Shown: positions 22,866-34,086 of the stretch, piece after piece
How the letters are laid out: each line of letters opens with the position of its first letter
Position numbering within the stretch: the stretch's first letter is position 1
The notes under the pieces: model-generated
The model's database searches: none
What the model was told of the DNA's origin: nothing
What the model saw: only the letters and a program-made list of their open reading frames with translations
Made by a program: the position numbers and the translations under genes
From: Sternotherus odoratus
Lineage: Eukaryota > Chordata > Testudines > Kinosternidae
Length of the DNA stretch: 64,000 nt
Assembly (NCBI GenBank): GCA_032164245.1
Contig: JAVMKO010000003.1
Span: 140,233,259-140,297,258, forward strand
Direction: 5' to 3'

Positions 22866-25320
22866 GGTAGATCAAGGAGACTGAGCTATATCCAGGCACT
22901 ATGAGTTTGAACCCTCTATGTAGCAAACATCTGAAACTGAGCTGCAGGTATGTTGCAACTATCCACCATGGTTAAAGGAGTTTTACATGTTTGTGAAATG
23001 TACCTCTGATTTAGCAGGGGCTCTTTCCTGAAAGATAATAAATTACGTGTGCTCTGCATAGATGTGAGAATGATTGCTGGGTAGGTTGCTATTTTTCCAC
23101 TTGGGGAATTACCAGAGCAAAGGGCCAGCATTGATTAGTCAATTAGCATTGATTAACTACAGGGAAGAGGAAAGACGGGATAATGTAATCATGTTTCCTG
23201 AACCATGGGCCTTAGTGTGCTTACACCTTCCTGATATACAGCTCCATCACATGAGGTGCTCATAACACTGTTAGCTTCTTAGAACATTTTTGATGGATGG
23301 GAGACATGGGAGTCGGTGGCAGAGGCAGTGGGGGGAATATGGCAGCCCTATATTCTTCCTGCCTCTCTGAGAGGGCCTGAGCCATTTTCCCTGACCCACC
23401 CCCTGCCTCCATGTGAGCTGGTGTCTGAGGAAGCTCTGCCCCTTTGGGTGGGAGATAAGAACTGGCACGCTCACAGTGTGCACCAACCACCAGCTCACAA
23501 ACACTGGCACTGGGGAGGGAGAAGAAAAACACCCAGTGAAATGAATGGAGCCATTCTCAAATCTCAGAGGTGTTTCAGGCTGTATTCATCCCTATGAGAT
23601 GTTCTCATTTGGATGAGGACTATCACATTGAGATAAATGAGCACTTCACACCTCTCTGAGTCACCTGTACCACAGGTATATGTAAAGAGCCCCTTCCCAA
23701 ACACCACACCTGATCGAGGTAGGGGCTTTGCATCCCCACTTTGCTGCCCCTTCCAGCTGGTAAAATCACTCCTCACAACCCCACTACCTTCCCACCTCCC
23801 CATAACTTCTCCCAGGGGCATGGAATGGCAAGGAGGGTGGTAGAGGATACAGTGAAAGGGAACAGTTGGAATTTCCACTGTCCTGAATCCATAGCCACTG
23901 AAATTTAGAAATGTGCTGCATTAAATGAACAAATTATATCAAATTTGTAGACACATGAATTACTATTTCCGGCTTGTTCACTGTCACAATTTGACTTTCT
24001 GGACCCCCCTCTCTAATCTGTATAAAGAGTCCTGACCTGTCTCCTGCTACAGCACAGAGAACTAACCAGCAAAGCAGCAAACACAGAAGTTTCCATAAAC
24101 ATCATGGCACATTTGTACAAATTTCCACCCAAATTACCACATTTCTGCAAAAACCTGATAATGACCATGAGTGTGTGCCAAAGAAAATCCTGCAAAATGA
24201 TACCCTATACAGGGAGATAATTTCCACTTTCTCTAGATCCGTTAGAACCAAGGTTATCTTCCCTCTGTATCAGATACAACATACAGGTCTGGATACCACC
24301 GAAATTAGTCAGTATGCACAGGGCAGCAGGAAGGACCCTGCTAGGGACAGAAGCAGATCTCTGAAGGCAGGTAAGCCATATTTAAATTCCCATCCCCACC
24401 TCTGCACCACCAATCACAAAAAAGTCATTGTGAAAACCATTTAAAGGATCAATCACTAGTTTAAATTTTGGTATCCCGTTCATATGAAGATGAACCCAGC
24501 ACATATATTTCTCTTTGAATCCATTACATTTCAGGGATTCGTGCCTCTGTTTACTAGCAATACAAAAAATATAAATGTACAGCCGTAATAAACCTACAAT
24601 GCGCAATGAAACAGAAACATTTATCAACTACTCAGATGCTGTAGAGAGCTTGCATTGTACTTCCTTTTTGTCACAAGGTCTTTTTATAGCAATAGCTGTC
24701 TTCTTGGTGTCTTTTCCATAGTCTTCTGAAGTTATATGGGAGAATTCAATATTTTCAGCCTTCCTTTTAGAGGAATCTTGCTTGTTTTTTCTCCAAGCAG
24801 TTATTTCCTACTTCTGTATTAAGTTTAGATTGAGGTCAATGGTTCTGAGCCCTGTTTCCGCCCTAACTCAGTTAACTGCCTCTCTTCTATTCAGGAAAAC
24901 CTGCGAGACAGTAAACCACAAAAGTGATGGTCATAGATCTCCTTGGCTGGCCTTTCACTCCTTTCCTCCACAACATGAGTCAGCAGGACTCCTCACAAAT
25001 CAGTTCCATCTGACCCCAAGTGACACCAGCAAGAATAAAACGTCTGTGTCTGACACGGGCTTGGTGAGAAATAATTCATAACCCAATCTAATGCAGTTGT
25101 GTGACTATTTGGGGAGTCTATACAATTCATGAATCATATGTGTAATTTTGAACTCTTTGTATCTGTATCAAGCAGCAAATTCCATTTGGAGTGGGAGGGT
25201 TAGTTGCCCTCTCTGTTGCCTCTTTACTGCCACACTGGAATGAAATCCAATGGGTTGTGATAAAGGGCCGACAATAAACAGTCAGCAACCTTAACAACAG
25301 TACTCTGATCACACAATAGT
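22866..25320. other. Unique-looking non-coding sequence
   Basis: No gene is supported. Open frames at 23316-23597, 23637-23843, 24175-24444 and 24782-25081 (plus) and at 23260-23532 and 23564-23878 (minus) have no domain and overlap one another on opposite strands. I recognise no repeat in this 2.4-kb block. Confidence 0.5.
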
Positions 25321-25321
25321 T

Positions 25322-26515
25322 ATGTTAGGGAGGATGCCTGATTGCGGAAACCAAGGTAGCGAAATTGGTCTGTAGGGCTGGTGTTTTGATTGGACCAGTG
25401 GAAAGCAGTGAAGCATTACAAAGACAGGAATAGACTAAGAAGAAGGTTATAAAAGTAGCCACGGGGGAAGGCAGGGAGAGCTACATGGGAAGTTTGGGCA
25501 GGAGAGGGCAGGGCCGGTGACAGGGGGGTACTACGGGTAGAGCTGTACCGGGCCCCGCACTTTAGGGGGGGCCCGGTACAGCTCTACCCGTAGTCATCCG
25601 GCGCGGCTCTCCCCCGGACGAGCGTGTGTCCCTGGCCAAGCAGTGAGCCCGGCTGGCAGCAGCGGCTCAGTCCGGGGAGGGGGGGAGGGAGGGAGGGAGC
25701 AGCAAGGGCAGCTCACGCTGCTCCCGGGCCCTCGCTCCTAGCTGCGGCCAGCTGTCAGCTGGGGGGGGGGGCGCGCCGGCTGGGCTGGGGGGGGGGCGGC
25801 TGGGCTGGGGTCCCCCCAGCCGCTGTCAGCTGGGGGGGAGCGCCGGCTGGGCTGGGGGGCCCCCAGCCGCTGTCGGCTGGGCTGGAGGGGGCCCGGCTGG
25901 GCTGGGGGGGCCCCCAAACTATCAGAGTAGGGGGCCCCCAAATTTCTGTCGCCGGCCCTGGGAGAGGGGGATGGGATGGACCAGCCAAAGTCAAAGCAGC
26001 TGAGTAGAGAGAAGGCTCCATGTTTCAGAACACGAACCATACACTTGAACAAAGGGATGCTGGACAGCCCAAAATGTTCCACAATGGTGAGGAAACTGAG
26101 GCAGAGAAACTTGTGTAGGTTTTAGTCTTGTATAGATCTGTGTACTTCTTGTGCTATTAAAGAAAGAGCAATAGAGTTGTAACGTCCTGAGCAAAGTATG
26201 TGTTCTGTGCTATACCTTATCATGCACGCCTTGAAGAGGTAAACCAGAGGGCTCAGCCTCTGGATGGAGTTCTGGCTACTGGGGATGTCTGAGGAGTAAG
26301 TACTGGTCCCAGGGGACAGGCATTTGGGCTGCAAGGTCAAAGCTCTCAGGACAGTAGCCATATAAAAGTGTGTGTTTGGGGACCCCAGTGCAGGGAGCGT
26401 GCCTAGGTGCTCTTCAGATTCTGGAGGTTTAAAACGCATGGCCACTAATGGCGGGATCTCCTCCCAGCAGCCTGGTGATAGACCAAGAGGGGTGACAAGC
26501 TGACAAAAGGACATA
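25322..26515 (+). mobile_element. Possible LTR-like unit interrupted by a hAT MITE
   Basis: A tgttaggg start at 25322, a TATA-like tataaaag at 25448-25455 and a polyadenylation-like attaaa near 26157 are arranged as in an LTR once the inserted hAT (25509-25960) is removed. I could not find a convincing CA end or a short target duplication. A host promoter-like or unrelated segment remains possible, so this is a weak call. Confidence 0.3.
25509..25960. mobile_element. hAT-type MITE with perfect 8-bp target duplication
   Basis: It opens cagggccggtgacagg and closes ctgtcgccggccctg. The exact direct repeat ggagaggg lies at 25501-25508 and 25961-25968. It is the same family as 8834-9208. The interior consists of GC-rich subrepeats of gctgggctgggggg with long G runs, which explains the wide open frames on both strands. 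Confidence 0.94.
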
Positions 26516-26751
26516 AGGTATTAAGTGCCCTCAGTTCTCACTGAAATTAGGCTCAGACCCTAAATTTGTGAGTGCATCAAATGACTGATTTTTCTTTAAA
26601 TCCCGATTTCACTGAAAATTAATAGTAAATGTCCAGTTGGGTTAACAACAAACAGGATTTGATGTTTTAAATAGTTTTTTTCTTTCAAACATAGCTTTGG
26701 CTGGTGCATTTTGACAGTAGATGCCTCTTTCAAAATATGTCATTCTCATGC

Positions 26752-27360
26752 AGGTTTTTCATTATCAAGTCCCTTCCACCATGAGCGTAAAGGCATTCCA
26801 GAAGACTGGAAAAGGGCAAATATAGTGCCAATCTATAAAAAGGGAAAGAAGGACAACCTATGGAATTACAGACCAGTCAGCTTAACTTCTGTACCCGGAA
26901 AGATAATGAAGCAAATAATTAAGCAGTCAATTTGCAAACACCTAGAAGATAATAAGGTGATAAGTAACAGTCAGCATGGATTTTTCAAGAACAAATCATG
27001 TCAAACCAACCCGGTAGCTTTCTTTGACGGGTAACAAGCCTTATGGACAGGGGGAAGCAGTAGACATCTTGACTTTAGTAAAGCATTTGATACTATCTCA
27101 AATGACCTTCTCATAAACAAACTAGGGAAATGCAACCTGGATGGAGCGACTCTAAGGTGAGTGCAAAACTGATTGGAAAGCCATTCCCAAAGAGTAGTTA
27201 TCATTGGTTCACAGACATGAGGGAAGGACGTAACGAGTGGAGTCCCACACGGATCCATTCTGGGTCTGGTTCTGTTCAATATCTTCATCAATGATTTAAA
27301 TAATGGGCTAGAGAGTACATTTATAAAGTTTGTGGATGATACCAAGCTGGGAGGGGTGAA
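26752..27360 (+). mobile_element. CR1 LINE fragment, reverse transcriptase core
   Basis: An open segment up to 27034 carries GIPEDWKRANIVPIYKKGKK, NYRPVSLTSVPGKIM and NSQHGF, the N-terminal reverse transcriptase blocks of CR1 ORF2. After a frameshift the DNA continues through the palm region (ttgactttagtaaagcattt) and tttgtggatgataccaagct, which encodes the FVDDT catalytic motif of this family. The copy ends abruptly near 27360 without the 3' half. It cannot make a working enzyme because of the shift and the truncation. Confidence 0.92.
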
Positions 27361-27540
27361 GGACCAAAGGCGATCCATTGAATTTTGGGTCTTGTAGCCA
27401 ACAGGGCCCAAAAGGAATGGCTTTTCAGAGGTCTCCTGATTTGCTACAACAGGTTTTGCTGAGATTAATACTGACAGCCTACTTTCAAAGGGCAAGCCAA
27501 TCCTACTGCAGTTATGGTGCTTGCCCTAGAAAGGAAAGAT

Positions 27541-27748
27541 TGTCCAGTTGTTAGGTTAATCTAGGACTTGGGAGACTTGGGTTCAAGTCCCTGCTCTGTC
27601 TGTCCTATGTGACCTTAGGCAGTTCACTTCTCCTCTCTGTGTTTCCGTCCCTATCTGTAAAATGGTACCGATAATAGCACTTCCCTGCCTTACAGGGGTG
27701 ATGTGAATACGTTAGAGGTTATGAGGTGCTCAGATACTATCGTAATGC
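27541..27748 (+). mobile_element. MIR/CORE-type SINE
   Basis: A tRNA-derived segment includes the B-box-like gggttcaagtccct. It is followed by tatgtgaccttaggcagttc, gtccctatctgtaaaatggt, ttacaggggtgatgtgaata and gaggtgctcagatactatcg, the canonical order for MIR-like elements. It is nearly full length and well preserved. RNA polymerase III boxes are recognisable but diverged. Confidence 0.85.
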
Positions 27749-27759
27749 CAGCCATAGAT

Positions 27760-28528
27760 ACACAGAAGGGCTTCTCTCTCAGCAATCATATTTCGTGCTT
27801 CACCTTACTTTAGATCAAAGGCAAGAAGTGGATAAAACAAAAAAAGGAGAGACTTAGTCAATTAAGGGAGTTGTGTTTTTTTCTTAAATACAGTAATTTC
27901 TGTTAATTAATAGAACATGCTACACTTTATGCCAGTGCATTTATAATGATGGAAATGCAGCCTACTAGTTGATATATATAGCCAGAGAGTACAGTCATCA
28001 GGCGGTATTATAAATGTGTGCTTTGATAGCTAAGGGACTCTGAGGGTTGAAATCTTGAGATACTGCACATCACAACATCATTATTTAAATATCTGATGGC
28101 TCCCAGTGGGAATTCAGCAGTTATTCATGGAGAGGAAGCATATTTGTTCCTGAGTGCCCCAAAAATGAGACAGTTATAAAAAGCCTTATGCACAAAATAA
28201 AGCAACCATGGTATCCCACTGGGAAACCCAACTACAGCTTCTTTTGCAATCTCAAAACCTACTGTACCTGAATGAGTGGGGGCTGAAGGATAGCTAGGTT
28301 GCCGGGCAGCAATATTTATTAAAAATTAGTCTACTCTTCTTGTATTGGTTTAAAACTTTGCACCATTACAATACAAAAACAGAGTATGGAAACAGTTGAG
28401 GTGCTGATGATATTCAAATGAACATTCGAGGGGGAACAACCATTTCTACAGCTTTTTGGAATGTCTCTTCTTGGCAGAGTGTGCTAAATTGTTATTCTAA
28501 TGCCTATTCTTCCCCATGCTGGTTTCCT
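27760..28528. other. AT-rich non-coding sequence
   Basis: I see no gene or recognisable repeat here. Confidence 0.5.
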
Positions 28529-28530
28529 TA

Positions 28531-28826
28531 GGCTTGGCCAACAGTACACCAAAGGGAGGGACGACTTAAGATACGCAACATCAGCTACGTGAATAACGTA
28601 GCTGAAGTCGGCGCATCTTAGGCTGACTTACCTGCTGACCTCATGGTGGCAGCAGGCGGCAGCGGGCTCTCCCGTTGACTCCAGCTTGTGCCTTTTGGTG
28701 AGCTGGAGTTCCGGAATTGACGGGAGTGCCTTTGGCGATCGATTTATCGTGTCTTCATGAGACACAATAAATTGATCGCCAATAGATCGATCACTACCCG
28801 CCGATCCGGTGGGTAGTGAAGACATA
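28531..28826. mobile_element. Palindromic MITE (cagctacgtgaataacgtag type)
   Basis: It contains foldback segments typical of a dispersed sauropsid MITE: cagctacgtgaataacgtag, agctggagttccggaattga, and the hairpin gatcgatttatcgtgtcttc opposite gacacaataaattgatcgcc. It ends in a diverged gggtagtgaagacat. The outer termini are partly eroded and the target duplication is unclear. CpG and ATCGAT content is unlike the flanks. Confidence 0.75.
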
Positions 28827-28934
28827 CTCTTAGCTAGGGCTTTTGGATTTGCTTCTTTGTTTATTTCTAATTCCCCACCCCTATCCCTACCCCCGCCTTT
28901 CAGTGGTGATGGATGCCCCCCGAACATTCAAGTA

Positions 28935-29224
28935 CAGTAAAACCTCCATTTAACAGACTAATTCGGGCGAGGGGGTGTCCGTTGAATCAAAAAGTACGTT
29001 ATTTAATAATAATAAAAAAAATGAGCTGTCAGAGCAGCAGCCTGCCCGCCACAGGGTCGGGGCGACAGCTCCGCAGCCCGCCCGCTGCCTGGACCCGAGC
29101 GGCAGCTGGGAGCCGTCAGACAGCCCGCCAGAAATGGATCAGGACTGCTCAGACTTGCTCAGAAATTTTGTCCGATGCATCCGAAGTCCGTTAAATCGAG
29201 GTCCGTTAAATCGAGGGTTTACTG
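28935..29224. mobile_element. Tigger/pogo-like MITE with TA target
   Basis: It starts cagtaaaacctccatttaac and ends ttaaatcgagggtttactg, good inverted repeats, with the dinucleotide TA on each side (28933-28934 and 29225-29226). The phrase gtccgttaaatcgag is repeated tandemly at the right end. The interior is partly CpG-rich and non-coding. Tigger-like (Tc1/mariner superfamily) is inferred from the CAGT terminus and TA target. Confidence 0.88.
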
Positions 29225-29403
29225 TATACATTTTCTTAGCCCTGCCTGCCCCAGCTGGAATGTAAAGAAATGGGTTTTCACCTGTGTAAGGCTGGTCCAA
29301 AAATTCACCTAATCTTATGTTCTGGGATATAATTTCTCCAAAAAGAAAATTTAATAGACTATAACCTTGCTTTACAGGGGATTTTTCAGAGCTGGGAAAC
29401 AAA

Positions 29404-29550
29404 AGGACAGATGAAATTCAATGCTGATAAATGCGAAGTCATGTGCATTGGAAAACATAACCCTAACCATATATATAAAATGATGGGGTCTAAATTAGTG
29501 TTTCCACTCAAGAAAGAGATCTTGGAGTCACTGTGGATAGTGCTCAGAAG
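29404..29550 (+). mobile_element. Short CR1 LINE fragment
   Basis: The segment from agatgaaattcaatgctgat to gatcttggagtcactgtgga matches the CR1 ORF2 region encoding MKFNADKCEVMCIGKHNPN and RDLGV-type residues (compare 22420-22540). It is truncated at both ends, and a hAT piece follows immediately. Confidence 0.82.
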
Positions 29551-29627
29551 GGATGTTCAGGGGACAAGGAGCAGGATGGGTTGGGTATTCTGAGGGGGGC
29601 AGTCAGGGGCAGGAAGTGAGTGGGAGT
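29551..29627. mobile_element. Fragment of caggggtgggcaaac-type hAT
   Basis: The phrases aggggacaaggagcagga, tgggttgggtattctgaggg and gggcagtcaggggcagg closely follow 59260-59330 of the larger hAT copy at 58735-59440. No terminus is present. Confidence 0.6.
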
Positions 29628-29635
29628 CTGCCTAT

Positions 29636-30044
29636 TGGAAGAGGATTTCCCCTTTGCCTTGCGCGATGGGGAGCGACCTTTCTGCTTCTTAGCGGGCACC
29701 GGAGATTGGGAGCGGTGCCGACGTGGACTCGCAGAGCGGTGCGGGGAGCGGTGCCGGTGAACCTTATCTCTCTTCAGTGCCGCGGGGTCCCGCACCGAGG
29801 CCGGGGCACTCCTAACCGAAGTGGATGGGAGATCTCCCTGAGGCTGAAGGGCTGATTCCATGAGGATAAGCTTCAGTCTCGACTCTCTTTCTTTCTTTGT
29901 CCTGGGTTTGAAGCCCTTACAGATGGTGCAGCGCTCTGACAGATGACTCTCCCCGAGGCACTTTAGACACTTAGTGTGAGGGTCACTGTTGGGCATGGGC
30001 TTCCCGCAGTGCACGCAGTTTTTAAACCCCGGCGCCCCAGGCAT
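29636..30044 (-). pseudogene. DIRS-like gag N-terminus
   Basis: Reading down from an ATG at 30044, the protein starts MPGAPGFKNCVHCGKPM, then has a CxxC...DPHxxCxxCLGxxH...CxxC zinc-binding block, a basic middle, and an R/S-rich tail (HRSPHRSASPRRHRSQSP). This resembles the gag-like first protein of DIRS-type tyrosine-recombinase retrotransposons of fish and reptiles. After about residue 139 the frame runs by chance into the adjoining hAT fragment and stops at 29544, so the last 26 or so residues are not native. No recombinase or reverse transcriptase follows. The assignment to DIRS rather than another retroelement is inferred from the DPH-C..C-LG block. Confidence 0.62.
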
Positions 30045-30399
30045 AACACGATGGAGATAACTCCCTTAACTACTTCTATTCTAATGTAACAGAGAACTAA
30101 CACTATAACACTAACTATAAACACTAAACTAAGAACAACTATGCACATATAAGGTGAGAGGATACCGCTAGTACGATCTAGGTAGAGGGATTCCAGCTAA
30201 CCGTCATGGGCGGGAAGAAGGAACTGAGCAGGGGGAGGGTCGGCAGGGGCATATATACATCGCCATAAGGGCGCCACTCCAGGGGTCGCCCCTGCCGACC
30301 CTACGGGTACCGCTGAGGAAAACTTTCCGGGACCGTGCATGCGCGGTGCACACACACTTGTTGGAATGGACATGAGCAAGCACTCGAAGAAGAACTTAA
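30045..30399 (-). mobile_element. 5' non-coding region of the DIRS-like element
   Basis: Upstream of the gag start on the minus strand lies a GC-rich leader with gcccctggagtggcgccc near 30278, the TATA-like tatatatgcc near 30250, and an AT-rich transcribed leader. Its outer edge at about 30399 holds the motif gctcatgtccattcc. I recall this order of motifs as the 5' end of a dispersed turtle-type retroelement. A CR1 on the opposite strand begins a few bases beyond. Confidence 0.6.
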
Positions 30400-30788
30400 G
30401 GGATATAGGAGTTCAGGACAGCTGGCAGTGTCTCACAGAGACAATATAAAGGCACAACTACTAACTATGCCTTTACAGAGGAAAGAAAGGAAGAATACTA
30501 AGAGGCAATTATGGCTCCATCAAGAACTCTTTAATGACCTGAAAATCAAAAAGGAATCCTACAAAAAGGGGAAACATGGACAAATCGCTAAGCAGGACTA
30601 CAAAAGAAAAGCATAAGCATATAGGGCCAAAATTAGAAAGGCTAAGGCACAAAATGAGTTACACCTATCAAGGAACATAAAAGGCAATAAGAAGAGGTTC
30701 TGTACATACATTACAAACAAGAGAAAGACAAGGACCTCTACTTAGCAGGGAAGGGAAGGGAATAACTGATGACATTAAGAATACTGAG

Positions 30789-30983
30789 GTGCTTAATGCC
30801 CATTTTGCTTCAGTCTTCACTAAAAAGGTTTATGGTGATCAAATACCCAATGCAATTAATAGTAACAATAAGGGTGAAGAAATGCAAGTCAAAATAAGGA
30901 AAGAACACGTTCAAGAATATTTAGATAAGCTTGATATATTCAAGTCAGCAGGGCCTGATGAAGTTCATCTTAGAGTATTGTAA
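30789..30983 (+). pseudogene. CR1 ORF2 fragment, linker before reverse transcriptase
   Basis: A 64-codon frame inside the long CR1 with LNAHFASVFTKK at its start and EYLDKLDIFKSAGPDEVHLR near its end. These are the conserved FASVF and KSxGPD blocks that precede the reverse transcriptase core in CR1 elements. It ends in a TAA where intact copies continue into RELA. Confidence 0.85.
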
Positions 30984-31730
30984 GAACTAGCTGAAGAAAT
31001 CTCAGAACTGTTAGAAATTATCTTTGAGAACTCATGGAGGATGGGTGAGGTGCCAGAGAATAGGAGAAGGGAAAACATAGTACTTACCTTTAAAAAGTTG
31101 AACAAAGAGAACCCAGGAAATTATAGCCCAATACCTGGAAAGATACTAGAACAAATTATTAATTTGTGCAGTCCTGGAGCATAATAGGATTATAAGGAAT
31201 AGCCAGTATGGATTTGACAAGAAAAATCATGCCAAGCTAACCTAATTTCCTTCTTTGACAGATTTACTGGACAGGGAGAAGCAGTAGACATGCTATATCT
31301 TGATTTTAATAAGGCTTTTGACATAGATCCACATGATATTTTCATAGGCTAACTAGGGAAATGTGGTCTAGATGAATTTGCTATAAGGTGAGTGAAAGAC
31401 TACACTCAAAAGGGTAGTTACCAATAGTTCACAGTCAAACAGGGAAGATGTATCTAATGGGGTCCCACAACAGGGGTCAGTCCTGAGTCTAGTACAGTTC
31501 AATAGTTTAATTAATTACTTGGGTAATGGAGTATGCTTATAAAATCTACTACTGACACCAAACTGGAAGAGGTTGCAAGCACTTTTCAGAACAGGACTAG
31601 AATTTAAAAGGACCTTGAGAAACTGAAGAATTGGTCTGAAATAAACAAGATGAAATTCAGTAAAGACAAATGTGAAGTCCTACACTTAGTAAGGAAATGT
31701 CAAAAGCACTATTACAAAATGGGGAATAAC

Positions 31731-32214
31731 TGTTGTGGCAGGGTGGGCCTGACCCAGCCTGCCGCCCCTTTAAGAGGGAGAAAAGCCCTCTGCAAGCCCC
31801 CTTGCAGAGAAGCCTAATCAGCCACCTGGGCTGCAGAGTAATCAGCCTTATGGGTTGCACCTGGCAGCCTCCCAAGGGGGAATAAAAGCCTGCCAGGAAG
31901 GAAGCCCAGGGTGGTGGTAGTGTGGTGGTGTGGAGGAGTAGAGAGAAGGAGCGAGAGAGAAGGAAGGTAGGGAAGCAGGAGGGAGGAGTAAAAACAGACT
32001 CTGGATCCCTGTGAGCCAGGAGGAAGAGACTTGCCTACCTGAGCTATAGCCTGTTCTCCCTGAGCTGGGAAGTACTGAGCTGGACTGTAGAGCTGTGTAT
32101 AGTAGGTGGTGGGTTTGCACTAAGCTGCACTGTATAAATAAAGAGCACTGTTGGGAGCCACAGAAGAGTCTCCTGCCTGTCGGTGACGAGGGGGCGAGAA
32201 GGCGATCTGTTACA
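31731..32214 (+). mobile_element. Solo-LTR-like insertion in CR1
   Basis: It begins tgttgtggcagggtggg and ends gatctgttaca, so it has TG...CA edges. A TATA-like ggaataaaag lies near 31880 and a polyadenylation signal aataaag near 32138, about the right distance apart for an LTR. It interrupts a CR1 frame cleanly. No internal retroviral sequence follows, so it would be a solo LTR formed by recombination. No clear 4-6 bp target duplication was found, which lowers confidence. No coding capacity. Confidence 0.6.
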
Positions 32215-32876
32215 CCGTACACAGCTGAAGAGGACTTGGGGGTTGTAGTGGATCACAAATTGTACATAAGTCAGTCAGTGTGATGCAGTTAGGCTAATAT
32301 CATTCTGGGGTGTATTAAGACACTGTTGTATGTAAGTCCAGGCAGTAATTGTTCCACTCTATGCAGCACTGGTGAGGCCTCACCTGGAGTACTGTGCCCA
32401 ATTGTGAGTTCCACACTTTAGGAAAGATGTGGACAGATTGGAGAGGGTCTAAAAAAGAGCAACAAAAATGATAAAAGGTTTAGAAAACCTGAGCTATACG
32501 GCTTGTTTTGTCTTGAGAAAAGAAGAATGATGGGGGACCCATTAATAATCTTCAAATATGTTAAGGGCTGTTATTAAAAAGGACTGTGATCAGTTGTTCT
32601 CCATGTCCACGGAAAGTAGGACAAGAAGTAATGGGCTTAATGCTGCAGCAAGAGAGATTTAGGTGAGATATGAGGAAAAACTTTCTAGCTGTAAGGCTAG
32701 TGAAGCTCTGGAATAGGCTTCCAAGAGAGGTTGTGGAATCCCCATCACTGGAGTTCTTTAAGAACAGGTTGGACAAACACCTGTGAAGGATTTTCCAGGT
32801 TTACTTGGTCCTGCCTCAGCACAGGTGCTTTGATTGCTCAAGGTCCCTTCTAGCCCTACATTTCTATGATCTTTGA

Positions 32877-33414
32877 CCTTGCCTTCTCTAAAAAACATAT
32901 GTATGGTCAGTGTTATATATTGTTTAAAAAATCCCCAAACAAAACACTCCACCACATACACTTCTCCCCCTGGGAAGAGAATGAGAGAACAAGTAAGTGA
33001 CATTGTTAATGCACTACTGGCAAGAGCTCAGATAGTATGGTGATGAGCATGGTATAAGAAACCCTACAGAATAGATTCAGACAGAACACTGTCTTATCCC
33101 CATCACATATCTCTACACACAGCACTGAACAGGTGAGGCTTTGCAGAATACTACTGTAGTTAACAGAAAATATGCCTCTCAAAATAGAAGTTATGTCCTG
33201 GGAAACTGTACAAACTTCAACCTGTTGTTTTCAGAATCTGAGGCTGCAATCCTATGGTATTTATCAACTACTTCAATAGAATTGATGGCTTGATTAGTTG
33301 GTTATGTTTACATAATGCTATTACAACCATTTGAATACCGTTGTTCTGATTATCAGAGTGGTAAATAATATTGGGGTTCTTCTGGACCATTTACTATTCC
33401 TACATAGCTACAGG
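32877..33414. other. Non-coding sequence
   Basis: AT-rich; no gene or repeat recognised between the CR1 end and the older LINE relic. Confidence 0.5.
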
Positions 33415-33860
33415 GCACCAGTGACCAGGAATGCTTTCTACCACCATCAGCTCACTAGGAGTACTTTCTGTCAATTACACCACTAGGCACTATGTGCCTG
33501 CATACTTCAGAGTAACAGCAACCATGAAGAAGCTTCAGGTGGTCCCACATCTGGCTGTTCATCTTCTGCGGAAAACAGATTTACAAGATGACACCAGCCT
33601 AATGCTGTTCAGTGTGGTGTACTGGCTCACTACCTGAGATCAGATCCAATTTAAGATCCTGAGCTTGCTCTTCACAGCCCACACTGGCCTGAGCCCCATA
33701 TCTTACGTACTTCCTCACTTGACAGCTTTCCATGACCTAGCATGACAGCTGTGGTCATCAGAGAGCGCTGCCAAGAGTGAGACTCATAGGAGTGGGCGGA
33801 GGGGAAATCAGGCCTTCTTGGCAGCTGACTCACAGCTCTGAATCTCCCTTCCACAAACCA
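33415..33860 (+). mobile_element. Ancient L2-type LINE relic
   Basis: The frame opening at 33431 gives KKLQVVPHLAVHLLRKTD and VYWLTT. In a neighbouring frame downstream come IQFKILSLLFTAHTGLSP and ISYVLPHLTAF. These fit the end of reverse transcriptase ORFs in L2 and related LINEs, where LQxxxNxAARLL...LHWLPV...RIxFKILLLxxKALHGLAPxYL is typical. It is heavily mutated, far older than the CR1 copies, and lacks a recognisable 3' end. Confidence 0.6.
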
Positions 33861-33960
33861 TCAGTCTGAAAAAGGATCTCTGTATGTTTAAAATGAGAAG
33901 TACAACCCTCCTGTTTTCCAATTGCTTTCCCTCAGTAACTGCATAAGAATAGCTTGGTTA

Positions 33961-34084
33961 GGGTGACCAGATGTCCCTATTTTATAAGGACAGTCCCAAT
34001 TTTGGGGTATTTTTCTTATATAGGCTCCTATTTCCCCCCCCCCCCCCCCCGTCATGATTTTTCACACTTGCTGTCTGGTCACCC
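33961..34084. mobile_element. Short palindromic MITE with TA flanks
   Basis: It starts gggtgaccagatgtcccta and ends gctgtctggtcaccc, with TA at 33959-33960 and 34085-34086. It holds a run of 17 C at 34034-34050. A Tc1/mariner-like origin is suggested by the TA target only. Confidence 0.8.
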
Positions 34085-34086
34085 TA

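Larger units (their letters stand above)
30406..32876 (+). mobile_element. Long CR1 LINE copy, interrupted
   Basis: This is the longest LINE in the window. It runs from the region after the endonuclease (ggacagctggcagtgtctc), through the reverse transcriptase, to the 3' tail ggtcccttctagccctacat and ttctatgatc. An LTR-like block at 31731-32214 splits it: gaaatggggaataactg-type sequence stops before it and gaagaggacttgggggttgt resumes after it. Stops and frameshifts are frequent (for example after 30983). The catalytic YxDD-type region is degraded. The element cannot move on its own. Confidence 0.93.

Noticed and set aside
27001..27495. 164-codon open frame on the minus strand
   Set aside because: It is the antisense of a plus-strand CR1 reverse transcriptase fragment and runs past the end of that element.
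27541..27748. Possible tRNA gene from the B-box-like gggttcaagtcc
   Set aside because: It is part of a MIR-type SINE. There is no cloverleaf or acceptor stem.
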